A stretch of DNA of 53,429 bases from Oscillospiraceae bacterium (GTDB taxonomy: Bacteria > Bacillota > Clostridia > Oscillospirales > Acutalibacteraceae), in contig SVOR01000008.1 of NCBI GenBank assembly GCA_015066295.1, forward strand, positions 1-53,429, written 5' to 3'. The translations under genes and the position numbers were made by a program. Under the pieces are notes generated by a model. It had not been told where the DNA came from and ran no database searches. It saw only the letters and a list, made by a program, of their open reading frames with translations. Below, one piece after another: positions 16,301-25,538 of the stretch (position 1 is its first letter; each line of letters starts with the position of its first letter).

Positions 16301-17269
16301 TTAAATAGAAATATTGGTAGCCATTTTGTAGGACTCAATGTCAAACGGCTTCTCCATTTTAAGTGCTTCGTAAATATCGAAGTTTACAATCTTGTTGTCG
16401 CGGTAGGCAATAACGCGGTTGCCGATACCATCCTTTAAAAGCTTTACAGCCTCGTAACCCATTTCACTTGCCATTACTCTGTCTCTAACAGTCGGGCTAC
16501 CGCCACGTTGTACGTGACCAAGAACGGTTGCACGGGTAACGATGCCGGTCTTTCCCTCAATTTCTTTAGCGATTTCGTGTACGTTACCAACACCCTCGGC
16601 AACGACTATGATGTAGTGCATTTTGCCCGTTGCTTGAGAAGCCTTAATGGCAGCGATAATATCCTTATCAAAATCATAAGGCACTTCGGGCACAAGAATT
16701 GTGGTTGCACCAACGGCAATACCTGTTTGAAGTGCCAACCAACCTGCATGTCTGCCCATAACCTCAACAACGCTGCAACGCTCGTGCGACTGTGTTGTAT
16801 CACGAAGCTTATCAACCATTTCCATAGCGGTATTCATAGCGGTATCAAAGCCGATTGTATATTCGGTAGAGGTGATGTCGTTATCAATTGTTCCCGGTAC
16901 ACCAATGCAGGGGATACCCTTTAAGGATAGGTCACGTGCGCCTCTAAAGGAACCGTCACCACCAATAACAACAATCCCGTCGATACCATGCTTTTTACAA
17001 TTTTCAACCGCTAAATTTATGCCCTCCTCGGTTTTAAAAAGGGGACTTCTTGCGGTATATAATACGGTACCGCCACGGTGAATTATATCCGAAACCGAGC
17101 GTACGTTCATATCAAAAATATCGCCCTCGATTAAGCCGTTATAACCGTGGTGAATACCCTTAACCTTTAATCCCATAGAGATAGCAGTTCTTACAACAGA
17201 GCGAACAGCCGCGTTCATACCCGGTGCGTCGCCGCCACTTGTTAAAACACCTATCGTTTTTATTGCCAT
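16301..17269 (-). CDS. pfkA: ATP-dependent 6-phosphofructokinase
   Basis: Committing step of glycolysis, fructose-6-phosphate to fructose-1,6-bisphosphate. It shows the ATP-site GVLTSGGDAPGMNAAVR at the start, GGDGSFRGA, the catalytic PGTIDNDI and substrate-binding EVMGRHAGWLA, then LGHVQRGGSPT. I take the ATG at 17269 because GGAG lies 9 nt upstream and it gives the standard 322 residues; a longer frame extends to 17332. It follows dnaE by 55 bp, the dnaE-pfkA order commonly seen in Firmicutes. Confidence 0.97.
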   Translation of the reverse strand: MAIKTIGVLTSGGDAPGMNAAVRSVVRTAISMGLKVKGIHHGYNGLIEGDIFDMNVRSVSDIIHRGGTVLYTARSPLFKTEEGINLAVENCKKHGIDGIVVIGGDGSFRGARDLSLKGIPCIGVPGTIDNDITSTEYTIGFDTAMNTAMEMVDKLRDTTQSHERCSVVEVMGRHAGWLALQTGIAVGATTILVPEVPYDFDKDIIAAIKASQATGKMHYIIVVAEGVGNVHEIAKEIEGKTGIVTRATVLGHVQRGGSPTVRDRVMASEMGYEAVKLLKDGIGNRVIAYRDNKIVNFDIYEALKMEKPFDIESYKMATNISI

Positions 17270-17324
17270 TAGACTCATCTCCAAAAATAAACTAATTAAA
17301 ATAATTATATAATATTCGTCGGAA

Positions 17325-20300
17325 TTATTCAACTGTTTTTACGTTATTATTTCCAACAATTGCCGAAATTTTTGCTAAAGTGTCGTTTTCACAGTTAATT
17401 TTCATATTATCGGGGGCCGCAAACTTCTTTTTGGTATCCTCTGCATACAGGAAAACGGGGCAGTTGCCCTTGCTTTGCAAAAATAGATTTTTAAGCTGTG
17501 CAACCTCGGGTGAATCGATAGATTTTACCTTAACGTACACGGTTGGTGCTTTTTTTGGTACGTCGCGCAGGGCCGTTTCATCAAGCTGCGATAATCTATC
17601 GCAAACAAGCTCAACGGGGCGGTCCTCACGCTCTGAAACGCGTCCCTTTAAAAGCACTATATTGTTTTCACTCAAAAAGCTTCGTGATGCCTGATAGGTA
17701 GCACCAAACATGGTGACGTCAATGCTGCCTGTCATATCCTCGGCGGTGAAGTTCACCATTGTTTGTCCGCTTTTAAGGGTGCGCACCTTTATGTTGCTTA
17801 TAAAGGCGACAACGGTTACCTTTCTGCCATCCGAATATTTCCCCGCACTAATATCTGCCAAACGGTCGGCACGAATATAGTCGGCGTATGCCGAATATTC
17901 CTCTAAAGGATGACCTGATAAAAACAAACCCGTAGCTTCTTTTTCGAGCAACAGCATCTCTTTTTTTGGCATTTCAGGCGTATCGGCAAGTGTGAATTCG
18001 TGGGTAGTTTCGCCCATATCAAATAGATTTATCTGACCCGCATCGGCAAATTTTTTCTCGCTGTCAACGGCTGATAAAACCGAATCAATTGAGTAAATCA
18101 TCTGCTTTCTTGTGTTTTCAAGCGAGTCCATAGCACCGCTTTTTATAAGCGTTTCAAGGGCGCGACGGTTAAAATCTCGACCTGCGCATCTAAGACAAAG
18201 GTCATACATAGAGGTAAAGGGACCGTTTGCCTCGCGCTCAGCTATTATCTTATTTATAAGGCCGTCGCCCATATTTTTAAGGGCCGACAAACCAAATCTG
18301 ATTTTGTTACCGCCGCCAACAAATTCGCCTACACTCTTGTTGACGTCGGGCGGTAATAACGTAAGTCCCAAACGCTTGCACTCGGGGTTATACTGTGCAA
18401 TCTTGCCTGTATCAATCATGCCCGAGAACATTGCCGCCATATATTCCGACGGGTAGTGGCATTTAAGATAAGCGGTTCGGTAGGCCACAACACCGTATGC
18501 GGCGGCGTGTCCCTTGTTGAAGGCATAGGATGCAAATGCCGACATATCGTCGAAAATTGCACTCGCAACCTCTTCGGGTACACCGCGTTTTATGGCGCCT
18601 TCGCAAATTACGTTGCCGTCACTGTCTTGTTCGCCAAAGATAAACGCCTTGCGTTCCTTTTGCATAACGTCGTGCTTTTTCTTAGACATAGCACGTCGCA
18701 CAATATCGGCACGACCGAGTGAGTATCCCGCAAGACTGCGGCAAATCTGCATAACCTGTTCTTGATAGACAATACATCCGTAGGTAACCTCTAAAATGGG
18801 CTTAAGTAGGGGATGTGCATAGGTTACGTCCTCGGGGTGATGGCGGTTGTGGATATATTTAGGAATAGAATCCATAGGTCCCGGTCGATATAGCGAAATA
18901 ATGGCTATAAGGTCCTCAAGACTCTCGGGTACAAACTGTCGAAGAACGCTTCGCATACCCTCAGATTCAAACTGAAAAACACCGTCGGTAAAGCCTTCAC
19001 CCATCATTTTAAGGGTTGCGGCATCGTCAAAGGGTATTTTTTCAATATCAAAGTCGGGGGTGTGACGTCTTACAGCCTTCTCGGTGTCGGAAATAATGGT
19101 AATATTTCTTAGTCCCAAGAAGTCCATTTTAAGCAGTCCCAATTCGTCAAGCGCCGTCATTGTGTACTGAGTAACAACGGCTTCATCGTTTTTCGAAAGG
19201 GGAACGTAATGTGCGATGGGCTTATCGGCAATAACAACACCTGCCGCGTGGGTAGAGGCGTTTCGCGGCGTGCCCTCAAGCTTAATCGCCATATCGAGCA
19301 CCGCCTTTGCAACCTCGTCACCCTCATAAAGATTTTTAAGGTCGGGGGTGCGCTTTATTGCATCGGGTATGGTGATTTTTAATTCCTGAGGTATCAGCTT
19401 TGCAATTTTATCGCAAAGGGCATAGGGCGCATCCATCGCTCTGCCAACGTCACGCACAGCGGCACGCGCCGCCATAGTACCAAAGGTTACTATCTGGGCC
19501 ACGTGGTCCTCACCATATTTGCCTATTACGTAGTCAATAACCTTATTTCTGTTTACATAGCAAAAATCTATATCAAAGTCGGGCATGGAAACCCTTTCGG
19601 GATTTAAAAATCTTTCAAACAAAAGGTTGTGCTTTATGGGGTCAATGCCCGTAATTCCTATGCAGTACGCCGCAATAGAGGCGGCACCGCTACCACGTCC
19701 GGGTCCTACGGGTATATCGTGAGTTTTAGCGTAGTTTACAAAGTCGGCAACTATCAAATAATAGTCGGTATAGCCCATTTTGTTTATAACGCCGAGCTCA
19801 TATTCGAGTCGGTCGACGGCGGCTTTATCGGGATTTTGTCCGTAGTTTTTATAAAGTCCCTCATAGCACTTCTCTTTAAAATATTCAAAATGGTCACGTT
19901 CGCCTATATCAAAAACGGGTAGCTTGATTTGACCAAAGGTAAAATCAAAATTACACATATCTGCGATTTTTTGTGTGTTGGAAATTGCCTCGGGACAGTT
20001 TTTAAATATCTGTGACATTTCGTTTTCGCTTTTTAAATAAAACTCGTCCGTTTTAAATTCAAGCGTGTCCTCGTCGGTTATTTTCTTGCCCGTTTGTATG
20101 CACAAAAGCACCTTGTGTGCTTCACTATCATCCTTGTTAATATAATGCACGTCGTTGGTGGCAACAAGACCTATTCCGGTTTCCTTTGCCAACCTTAAAA
20201 TATAATTATTTACCTGCTTTTGCTCGTAAATATCGTGGTCTTGTATTTCGAGATAGTAGTTATCCTTGCCAAAAACCTTACTATACCAAAGTGCCGTATT

Positions 20301-20765
20301 TTTAGCACCCTCATAGTCGTTTTTAAGCAGTAATTTGGGTATTTCACCCGCAAGACAGGCAGAAAGCGCAACAAGCCCCTCGCTGTGCTTTTCCAGTAGC
20401 TCCTTATCAACTCTCGGCTTCGAGTAAAAACCCTCGGTAAAGCCTAAAGACACAAGTTTAATAAGATTTTGGTAGCCTACTTCGTTTTTGCACAAAAGCA
20501 CGAGGTGGGAATAGTCGCTATCGTAAAATTTTTCCTTATTATGTCGCGAGCGTGGAGCAACGTATACCTCACAACCGATAATCGGCTTTAGTCCTTCTTT
20601 TTTAGCGGCTTTGTAAAACTCAACCGCGCCGTACATAACGCCGTGGTCGGTTATGGCAATTGCGGTTTGTCCCATCTGCTTTGCAGCATCAATAAGCCTG
20701 CCAATACGGCAACAGCCGTCAAGCAAGCTATATTCAGTATGCACGTGCAGATGAACAAAACTCAT
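17325..20765 (-). CDS. dnaE: DNA polymerase III subunit alpha, DnaE type
   Basis: Replicative DNA polymerase catalytic subunit. The PHP domain is at the N-terminus (HLHVHTEYSLLDG, ITDHGVMYGA). The polymerase palm carries the metal-binding DFDIDF near residue 395 and GRGSGAASI before it; HhH and beta-binding regions follow, with a C-terminal OB fold (VTVVAFISNIKVR) near residues 980-1060. The 1146-residue size fits DnaE1/DnaE3-type enzymes of Firmicutes; the polC-type polymerase is not in this window. The start ATG follows AAGGAG located in the end of whiA, with a 1-bp gap, so the genes are coupled. Confidence 0.96.
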   Translation of the reverse strand: MSFVHLHVHTEYSLLDGCCRIGRLIDAAKQMGQTAIAITDHGVMYGAVEFYKAAKKEGLKPIIGCEVYVAPRSRHNKEKFYDSDYSHLVLLCKNEVGYQNLIKLVSLGFTEGFYSKPRVDKELLEKHSEGLVALSACLAGEIPKLLLKNDYEGAKNTALWYSKVFGKDNYYLEIQDHDIYEQKQVNNYILRLAKETGIGLVATNDVHYINKDDSEAHKVLLCIQTGKKITDEDTLEFKTDEFYLKSENEMSQIFKNCPEAISNTQKIADMCNFDFTFGQIKLPVFDIGERDHFEYFKEKCYEGLYKNYGQNPDKAAVDRLEYELGVINKMGYTDYYLIVADFVNYAKTHDIPVGPGRGSGAASIAAYCIGITGIDPIKHNLLFERFLNPERVSMPDFDIDFCYVNRNKVIDYVIGKYGEDHVAQIVTFGTMAARAAVRDVGRAMDAPYALCDKIAKLIPQELKITIPDAIKRTPDLKNLYEGDEVAKAVLDMAIKLEGTPRNASTHAAGVVIADKPIAHYVPLSKNDEAVVTQYTMTALDELGLLKMDFLGLRNITIISDTEKAVRRHTPDFDIEKIPFDDAATLKMMGEGFTDGVFQFESEGMRSVLRQFVPESLEDLIAIISLYRPGPMDSIPKYIHNRHHPEDVTYAHPLLKPILEVTYGCIVYQEQVMQICRSLAGYSLGRADIVRRAMSKKKHDVMQKERKAFIFGEQDSDGNVICEGAIKRGVPEEVASAIFDDMSAFASYAFNKGHAAAYGVVAYRTAYLKCHYPSEYMAAMFSGMIDTGKIAQYNPECKRLGLTLLPPDVNKSVGEFVGGGNKIRFGLSALKNMGDGLINKIIAEREANGPFTSMYDLCLRCAGRDFNRRALETLIKSGAMDSLENTRKQMIYSIDSVLSAVDSEKKFADAGQINLFDMGETTHEFTLADTPEMPKKEMLLLEKEATGLFLSGHPLEEYSAYADYIRADRLADISAGKYSDGRKVTVVAFISNIKVRTLKSGQTMVNFTAEDMTGSIDVTMFGATYQASRSFLSENNIVLLKGRVSEREDRPVELVCDRLSQLDETALRDVPKKAPTVYVKVKSIDSPEVAQLKNLFLQSKGNCPVFLYAEDTKKKFAAPDNMKINCENDTLAKISAIVGNNNVKTVE

Positions 20766-20766
20766 T

Positions 20767-21657
20767 TTATTTCTCCTTGTAACCGTATTTTTGAGCCGTT
20801 TCTATTATTCGGCTAAGTCTGTGATTTAGCCCCGAGCGTGTAAGCGGAAAGCTTGAAAGCTTGCACAATTCACTAAGGGTGGCCTCCTTGTTCGCCATAC
20901 GAAGGAGTGCGACCTCCTGTAATTCGGGTGGTAAAATTTCAAATTTTTCTTTTTTAATTAAAAAGGAAATAGCGGCACGCTGCTTAATGGAGGCCTCAAC
21001 CATTTTAGCGGTGTTGGCAACCTCGGCATTATTGCGGCGGTTTATATTGTTTCGTACTTCCTTAATTATTTTTAGGTCCATTAGCTCGAGCGTTATGTTG
21101 CCCGCACCCATAATGGTTATTAAATCTTCAACCGTTTCGCTTTTTTTAAAGTAAATAACACTCTTGCGAGAGCGAGCGCCCAAATTGGGCTCAATCTCGA
21201 CGTCATTTAAAATGCCGAGCAGGGTGGGGACAAGCGACTCGTTTTTTATATTAAGGTCTATTCGGGGACTTTTCGTGGGGTCGGTGCATTGGCCACAGCT
21301 TAAAAAAGCTCCTCTGATAAAGGCCGAGCGGCAACAGTCCTTGTTTAATATATCCGAATCTAATATATTGGGACCCAGCCTATCCAATATTTTTTGTCGG
21401 TCGGCATTATTTGATACCGAAACCTTGTGCATTGGGCGCTTGCCCGACGATGATATTACCTTTTCGACAATACCGAAGCATTTTTTAAGTAAAAAGCAAA
21501 AATTTTGCGCAACGGCTTCGTTTTCGGTAAGTATATCGATTTTTTCTGCACAAAAAGAGCGCCCGAACAGCATAATGCCATAGCACTCAGCCATTCGGCA
21601 ACATTCGGACGTTCTTAAATTACATAATTCAGTTTTAAGCTTTGTGCAGAACGACAT
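20767..21657 (-). CDS. whiA: Sporulation/cell-division regulator WhiA
   Basis: DNA-binding protein with a LAGLIDADG-homing-endonuclease-like N-terminal fold and a C-terminal helix-turn-helix. The start MSFCTKLKTELC is typical, and the C-terminus LSELCKLSSFPLTRSGLNHRLSRI is the HTH signature. The 296-residue length is normal. It follows rapZ directly; the yvcK gene that usually sits between rapZ and whiA in Bacilli is not here. Confidence 0.94.
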   Translation of the reverse strand: MSFCTKLKTELCNLRTSECCRMAECYGIMLFGRSFCAEKIDILTENEAVAQNFCFLLKKCFGIVEKVISSSGKRPMHKVSVSNNADRQKILDRLGPNILDSDILNKDCCRSAFIRGAFLSCGQCTDPTKSPRIDLNIKNESLVPTLLGILNDVEIEPNLGARSRKSVIYFKKSETVEDLITIMGAGNITLELMDLKIIKEVRNNINRRNNAEVANTAKMVEASIKQRAAISFLIKKEKFEILPPELQEVALLRMANKEATLSELCKLSSFPLTRSGLNHRLSRIIETAQKYGYKEK

Positions 21658-21672
21658 AAATTTGCTCCTAAA

Positions 21673-22530
21673 TTAGTTTTTATTTATATCCCTGTGAAAC
21701 TTTGAAACGTTAAAGCCTTTGTCGGCTAAATGTTTAGCCGTTTTTTCGGCAAAGGTGACCGAGCGATGATGACCGCCCGTACAACCAAACGCAATTACTA
21801 ACTGCGATTTTCCCTCTTTAATATAAAGCGGAAGCGAAAAATCAAGCAGAGAAACTATACGATTTAGCAGTGTGACACTTTCTTCACTTGCTAAAACGTA
21901 GTCCTGAACAACACCTTCGAGTCCCGTTTTATTTTTGAGATTATCCACGTAAAACGGGTTTGGCAAACAGCGTACGTCAAACACCAAGTCGGCATCCTTG
22001 GGGATACCATATTTGTAGCCAAAGGATACGCACTGAACGGCGAATGTGCCCTCCGACTTCAAAAAAATACTGTTAATATGCTGCTTTAACTGTGCTGCCG
22101 AAAAATCGGTTGTGTCGATTATATAATCGGCACGTTTGTAAATATCACTAAGCAGCTCGCGCTCCCTAATAAGTGCCTGCTCAATGCTTAAATTTTCGGT
22201 AAGTGACAACGGGTGGCGTCTCCGATTTTCTTTATAACGGTTAATAAGTCGGTCGTTGGTGGCATCAAGGAATAAAATGTTATAATTTATATTGCGCTTT
22301 TTAAGTAGGTCGAGCACGTCAACGATATCGCTGAAAAGCTGACCGCCGCGCACGTCGGTACCGATGGCAAGCTTATTAAAGCCCTTATCCTTAAAGGCAA
22401 AGAGCTCAATAAAAGAGGGGATAATACTTGGCGGAATGTTATCCACACAGTAGTAGCCCATATCCTCAAGCGCGTTTGTTGCTTGGGTTTTGCCTGCGCC
22501 CGACATACCCGTAATAATTAAAACTTCCAT
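21673..22530 (-). CDS. rapZ: RNase adapter RapZ/YvcJ family nucleotide-binding protein
   Basis: P-loop NTPase that in other bacteria senses metabolites and binds RNA (YvcJ in Bacillus). Walker A GMSGAGKT is at residues about 8-15. The family's C-terminal signature appears as VIAFGCTGGHHRSVTFAE with CTGGxHRSV. The 285-residue length is typical. Its start codon overlaps the murB stop by one base. Confidence 0.94.
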   Translation of the reverse strand: MEVLIITGMSGAGKTQATNALEDMGYYCVDNIPPSIIPSFIELFAFKDKGFNKLAIGTDVRGGQLFSDIVDVLDLLKKRNINYNILFLDATNDRLINRYKENRRRHPLSLTENLSIEQALIRERELLSDIYKRADYIIDTTDFSAAQLKQHINSIFLKSEGTFAVQCVSFGYKYGIPKDADLVFDVRCLPNPFYVDNLKNKTGLEGVVQDYVLASEESVTLLNRIVSLLDFSLPLYIKEGKSQLVIAFGCTGGHHRSVTFAEKTAKHLADKGFNVSKFHRDINKN

Positions 22531-23435
22531 TATTCTCGTCCTAAATATATAACCTCGCGTTCAAGCGTAACACCGTTATTTTGCTTAACGGTTGCCTGCA
22601 CGTGTGAAATTAAATCCTTTACGTCCTTAGCGGTGGCGTCCTTGTAGTTAATAACAAAGCCCGCATGCTTTTCACTCACCATTGCGCCGCCGACAGAAAA
22701 GCCCTTTAAGGAATTCTGCTCAATAAGCGCACCCGCAAAATAACCCTCGGGTCGCTTAAAGGTGCTGCCTGCACTTGGAAATTCAAGCGGTTGCTTTGCC
22801 TTTCTGCGCGACATAAAATCTGACATTTTTGCCATAATGTTATCCTTATTATCACTTTGAAGAACAAAGCTTGCCGATAATATTATAAGCCCCTTTTGTT
22901 TAAAGAGGCTTGTGCGGTAGCCAAGCTGCATTTCATCCTTGCCGATGGTTTTTATAAGTCCGTCTGCATCGATATAGCGCACACTCTCGATTACGTCCTT
23001 GATTTCGCCGCCGTAGGCACCTGCATTCATAATAACGGCGCCGCCAACAGCACCCGGAATACCAAAGGCAAATTCAAGTCCCGATAAACCCTTTTGTTGC
23101 GCTAAGGTGCAAAGCGTGATGAGGTTTAGCCCCGCTCCACAGGTTACGGTATTGCCGTCAAAGGTAATATCATCAAGTCCTGCTGTGAGCAAAACAATAC
23201 CCTCAATGCCGCCATCCGATACAAGCACGTTTGAGCCTTTACCAAGAACGGTTAAAGGTATAGAACTATTTTTACAAAATTCATAAACCTTTAAGACCTG
23301 TGCTTCATCGGTCGCTTCGGCCAAAAAGTCGGCATCGCCACCAATTTTAAAGGTGGTGTACTGTGCCATATTCTCTTTTTCTCTAAAAGGGATTTGATTT
23401 TCCTTAAAAAAAGAACAAATCATTTCGCGGTTCAT
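22530..23435 (-). CDS. murB: UDP-N-acetylenolpyruvoylglucosamine reductase
   Basis: Flavoenzyme making UDP-MurNAc in peptidoglycan synthesis. It has the FAD-binding TTFKIGGDADF and LGKGSNVLVSDGG, FGIPGAVGGAVIMNAGAYG, the substrate loop YRTSLF, the proton donor Ser in PSAGSTFKRP and the C-terminal Glu in VTLEREVIYLG. Size 301 residues, type II MurB as in Bacillus. It lies between glcK (17-bp gap) and rapZ. Confidence 0.97.
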   Translation of the reverse strand: MNREMICSFFKENQIPFREKENMAQYTTFKIGGDADFLAEATDEAQVLKVYEFCKNSSIPLTVLGKGSNVLVSDGGIEGIVLLTAGLDDITFDGNTVTCGAGLNLITLCTLAQQKGLSGLEFAFGIPGAVGGAVIMNAGAYGGEIKDVIESVRYIDADGLIKTIGKDEMQLGYRTSLFKQKGLIILSASFVLQSDNKDNIMAKMSDFMSRRKAKQPLEFPSAGSTFKRPEGYFAGALIEQNSLKGFSVGGAMVSEKHAGFVINYKDATAKDVKDLISHVQATVKQNNGVTLEREVIYLGRE

Positions 23436-23452
23436 ATAAAAACTCCCGATGA

Positions 23453-24409
23453 TTATTTATAGAGGTTGCAAAGGAAAGCGGCACCTATAATGCCTGCATC
23501 GTTGCCAAGCTCTGCCGTTTTAATTTCGGTCTGCGTAGCAACGTTTTTAGAATAGCGGTCAAGACGGGCATAGCTCTTAATAGGTTTAATAAGTGTGTCA
23601 CCCTCTTTAGAAACACCGCCACCTATACATATTACTTCGGGCTGGAAAATATTTATCATATTAACAAGACCTACGGCTATATATTCGATATACTGGTCAA
23701 CAACCTTTTTAGCGGTCTCGTCTTGACGGCGCATAGCGTCAAAGGCGGTAAGACCGTTTACGTTTTCAATGGTACCTGCAATTTCCCACATAACACTTGT
23801 GGGGTCTTTAATCATAGCGAATTTTGTCTGACGGATAAGTGCGCTTGCCGAAGCATAAGCCTCCCAACATCCCTGACGGCCACAAGCACACTGCTCGCCG
23901 TTTTGAACGATAACGGTGTGACCAACCTCGCCGCCTGCATGGTTGAAGCCTGAGAATATTTTACCGTCGATGATAATACCACCGCCAACACCGGTACCAA
24001 GCGTAATGGCAACAAAGTTCTTTTTGCCTCTGCCTGCACCTGCAAGCAATTCGCCGTAAGCGGCAGCGTTTGCGTCGTTTTCAATGTAAAAATCAAAGCC
24101 TGTGCGGTCTTTTAACATCTGGCACAAGGGTAGATTTTTAAAGCCTAAATTGTTAGCAACAGCAACTGTGCCCGTCTCGGGTACAATTGAACCGGGCGAG
24201 CCGATACCCATTGCAACAATTTCACTTTTATCAATGCCGGCATCCTCAATTGCCATGAAAACAGCCTTAGCCATATCGTCGGCAATATCGTCGGGAGTAC
24301 GTCCTGCACGGTTGGTTTTAACCTTGCCGCGACCAATTATATTATAGTTTTCATCAACAACACCGGTTGCGATGTTTGTTCCACCTAAATCAATTCCTAA
24401 CCAATACAT
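23453..24409 (-). CDS. glcK: ROK-family glucokinase
   Basis: Phosphorylates glucose with ATP. The start has the phosphate-binding GIDLGGTNIA, the active-site Asp in YIENDANAAA, the ATP loop TLGTGVGGGIII and the ROK zinc-binding CACGRQGCWE. The 318-residue length matches Clostridial GlcK. Sitting between hprK and murB, it places sugar-phosphate entry and its control beside wall synthesis. Confidence 0.94.
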   Translation of the reverse strand: MYWLGIDLGGTNIATGVVDENYNIIGRGKVKTNRAGRTPDDIADDMAKAVFMAIEDAGIDKSEIVAMGIGSPGSIVPETGTVAVANNLGFKNLPLCQMLKDRTGFDFYIENDANAAAYGELLAGAGRGKKNFVAITLGTGVGGGIIIDGKIFSGFNHAGGEVGHTVIVQNGEQCACGRQGCWEAYASASALIRQTKFAMIKDPTSVMWEIAGTIENVNGLTAFDAMRRQDETAKKVVDQYIEYIAVGLVNMINIFQPEVICIGGGVSKEGDTLIKPIKSYARLDRYSKNVATQTEIKTAELGNDAGIIGAAFLCNLYK

Positions 24410-24419
24410 AATTTACCTC

Positions 24420-25382
24420 CTAAAAAATATCAACAACTGCGTCGTCGTTTGAATTCGTATCATCCTGCATACCGAGCTTTTTAAGTAAATCCTGTGCCGC
24501 ATTGTAGCCGAGCTTTTTCTGTCGGTTATTCATAGCGGCAACCTCGATTATAATTGCGAGGTTACGACCCGGCTTAATCGGTATGGTAAGCGACGGAATT
24601 TGAAGACCTAAAATCTCGGTCATTTCATTTTCGAGTCCCATTCGGTCGTAAACCTTATTAGCATCCCAATGCTCCATATTTATAACAAGGTCGATTTTCT
24701 CGGTAAGCTTAACCGCACCGACACCGAAAATACGGCTTATGTTTATAATACCAATGCCGCGAAGCTCAATAAAGTGGCGTATGTTGTCGGGGGCCGAGCC
24801 TACGAGTGATTTGCTCGAAACCTTGCGGATTTCAACCGCATCGTCGGCAATAAGGCGGTGACCTCTTTTTACAAGCTCAATGGCGGTCTCACTTTTACCA
24901 ACACCGCTTTCACCAAGCAGAAGTATACCTTCGCCGTAAACCTCAACCAAAACGCCGTGGCGTGTAATTCGGGGCGCCAATTGAAGATTTAAAAAGGCAA
25001 TAAGCGAAGCCATAAATTCACTCGTACCCACATTGCTTAAAAGCAGCGGCACCTTGTGCTTTTCGGCATAGGGCTTAATGCGCTTCGAAATTTCGAGTCC
25101 GCGTGTTACAACAATAGCGGCGGGCGAATATTCGCAGAATTTGTTTATTATTTTATTAAATTCGGCATCGCTCAGCTTTTCAAGATATGACGATTCAACC
25201 TTGCCGATTATTTGAATACGGCGGTTGTCGAAAAACTCGTAATAGTCAATCATCGGAAGTCCCGGACGGCTTACGTCCGAGCTTTCAATAAGAATTTCGT
25301 CAGCATCGGTTGGCAGATAAAGTGCCTCGAGGCTTAACTCCTTCATAATCTTTGAAAGGGAAACGGTATATGCCTGTTTCAT
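24420..25382 (-). CDS. hprK: HPr kinase/phosphorylase
   Basis: Phosphorylates and dephosphorylates Ser-46 of HPr, controlling carbon catabolite repression. The N-terminal domain (1-130) precedes the kinase domain with Walker A GESGVGKS, the catalytic LIADDAVEI, and the C-terminal family signature GRNLAIIIEVAAMNNRQKKLG. The 320-residue length is normal. It is the first gene of a long leftward run that includes glucokinase and phosphofructokinase, both in the sugar pathway it regulates. A TATAAT at 25418-25423 (minus strand) is a likely -10 box, but its -35 is weak. Confidence 0.97.
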   Translation of the reverse strand: MKQAYTVSLSKIMKELSLEALYLPTDADEILIESSDVSRPGLPMIDYYEFFDNRRIQIIGKVESSYLEKLSDAEFNKIINKFCEYSPAAIVVTRGLEISKRIKPYAEKHKVPLLLSNVGTSEFMASLIAFLNLQLAPRITRHGVLVEVYGEGILLLGESGVGKSETAIELVKRGHRLIADDAVEIRKVSSKSLVGSAPDNIRHFIELRGIGIINISRIFGVGAVKLTEKIDLVINMEHWDANKVYDRMGLENEMTEILGLQIPSLTIPIKPGRNLAIIIEVAAMNNRQKKLGYNAAQDLLKKLGMQDDTNSNDDAVVDIF

Positions 25383-25476
25383 TTAACCACATCCTTAAAC
25401 AGATTTGTTCAGAATATATTATACAATATTACCCGCTAAAATAAAAGATATTTTTATATTTATATTAAAAAATTTA

Positions 25477-25505
25477 TTGAAAAATGGGTGGGCAGGTTGT
25501 ATAAT
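25477..25505 (+). promoter_or_regulatory. Promoter of the MBL-fold gene
   Basis: TTGAAA (25477-25482) and TATAAT (25500-25505) with a 17-nt spacer. It lies downstream of a GTG that would open a longer reading frame, which supports the ATG at 25539 as the true start. Confidence 0.8.
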
Positions 25506-25538
25506 CGGCTTAGAAAAGCAGGTTTAGGAGATGTAGTT

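Noticed and set aside
25488-25538. Longer N-terminus for the MBL-fold protein from GTG 25488
   Set aside because: The promoter -10 box at 25500-25505 lies inside it, and the ATG at 25539 has a well-placed AGGAG.
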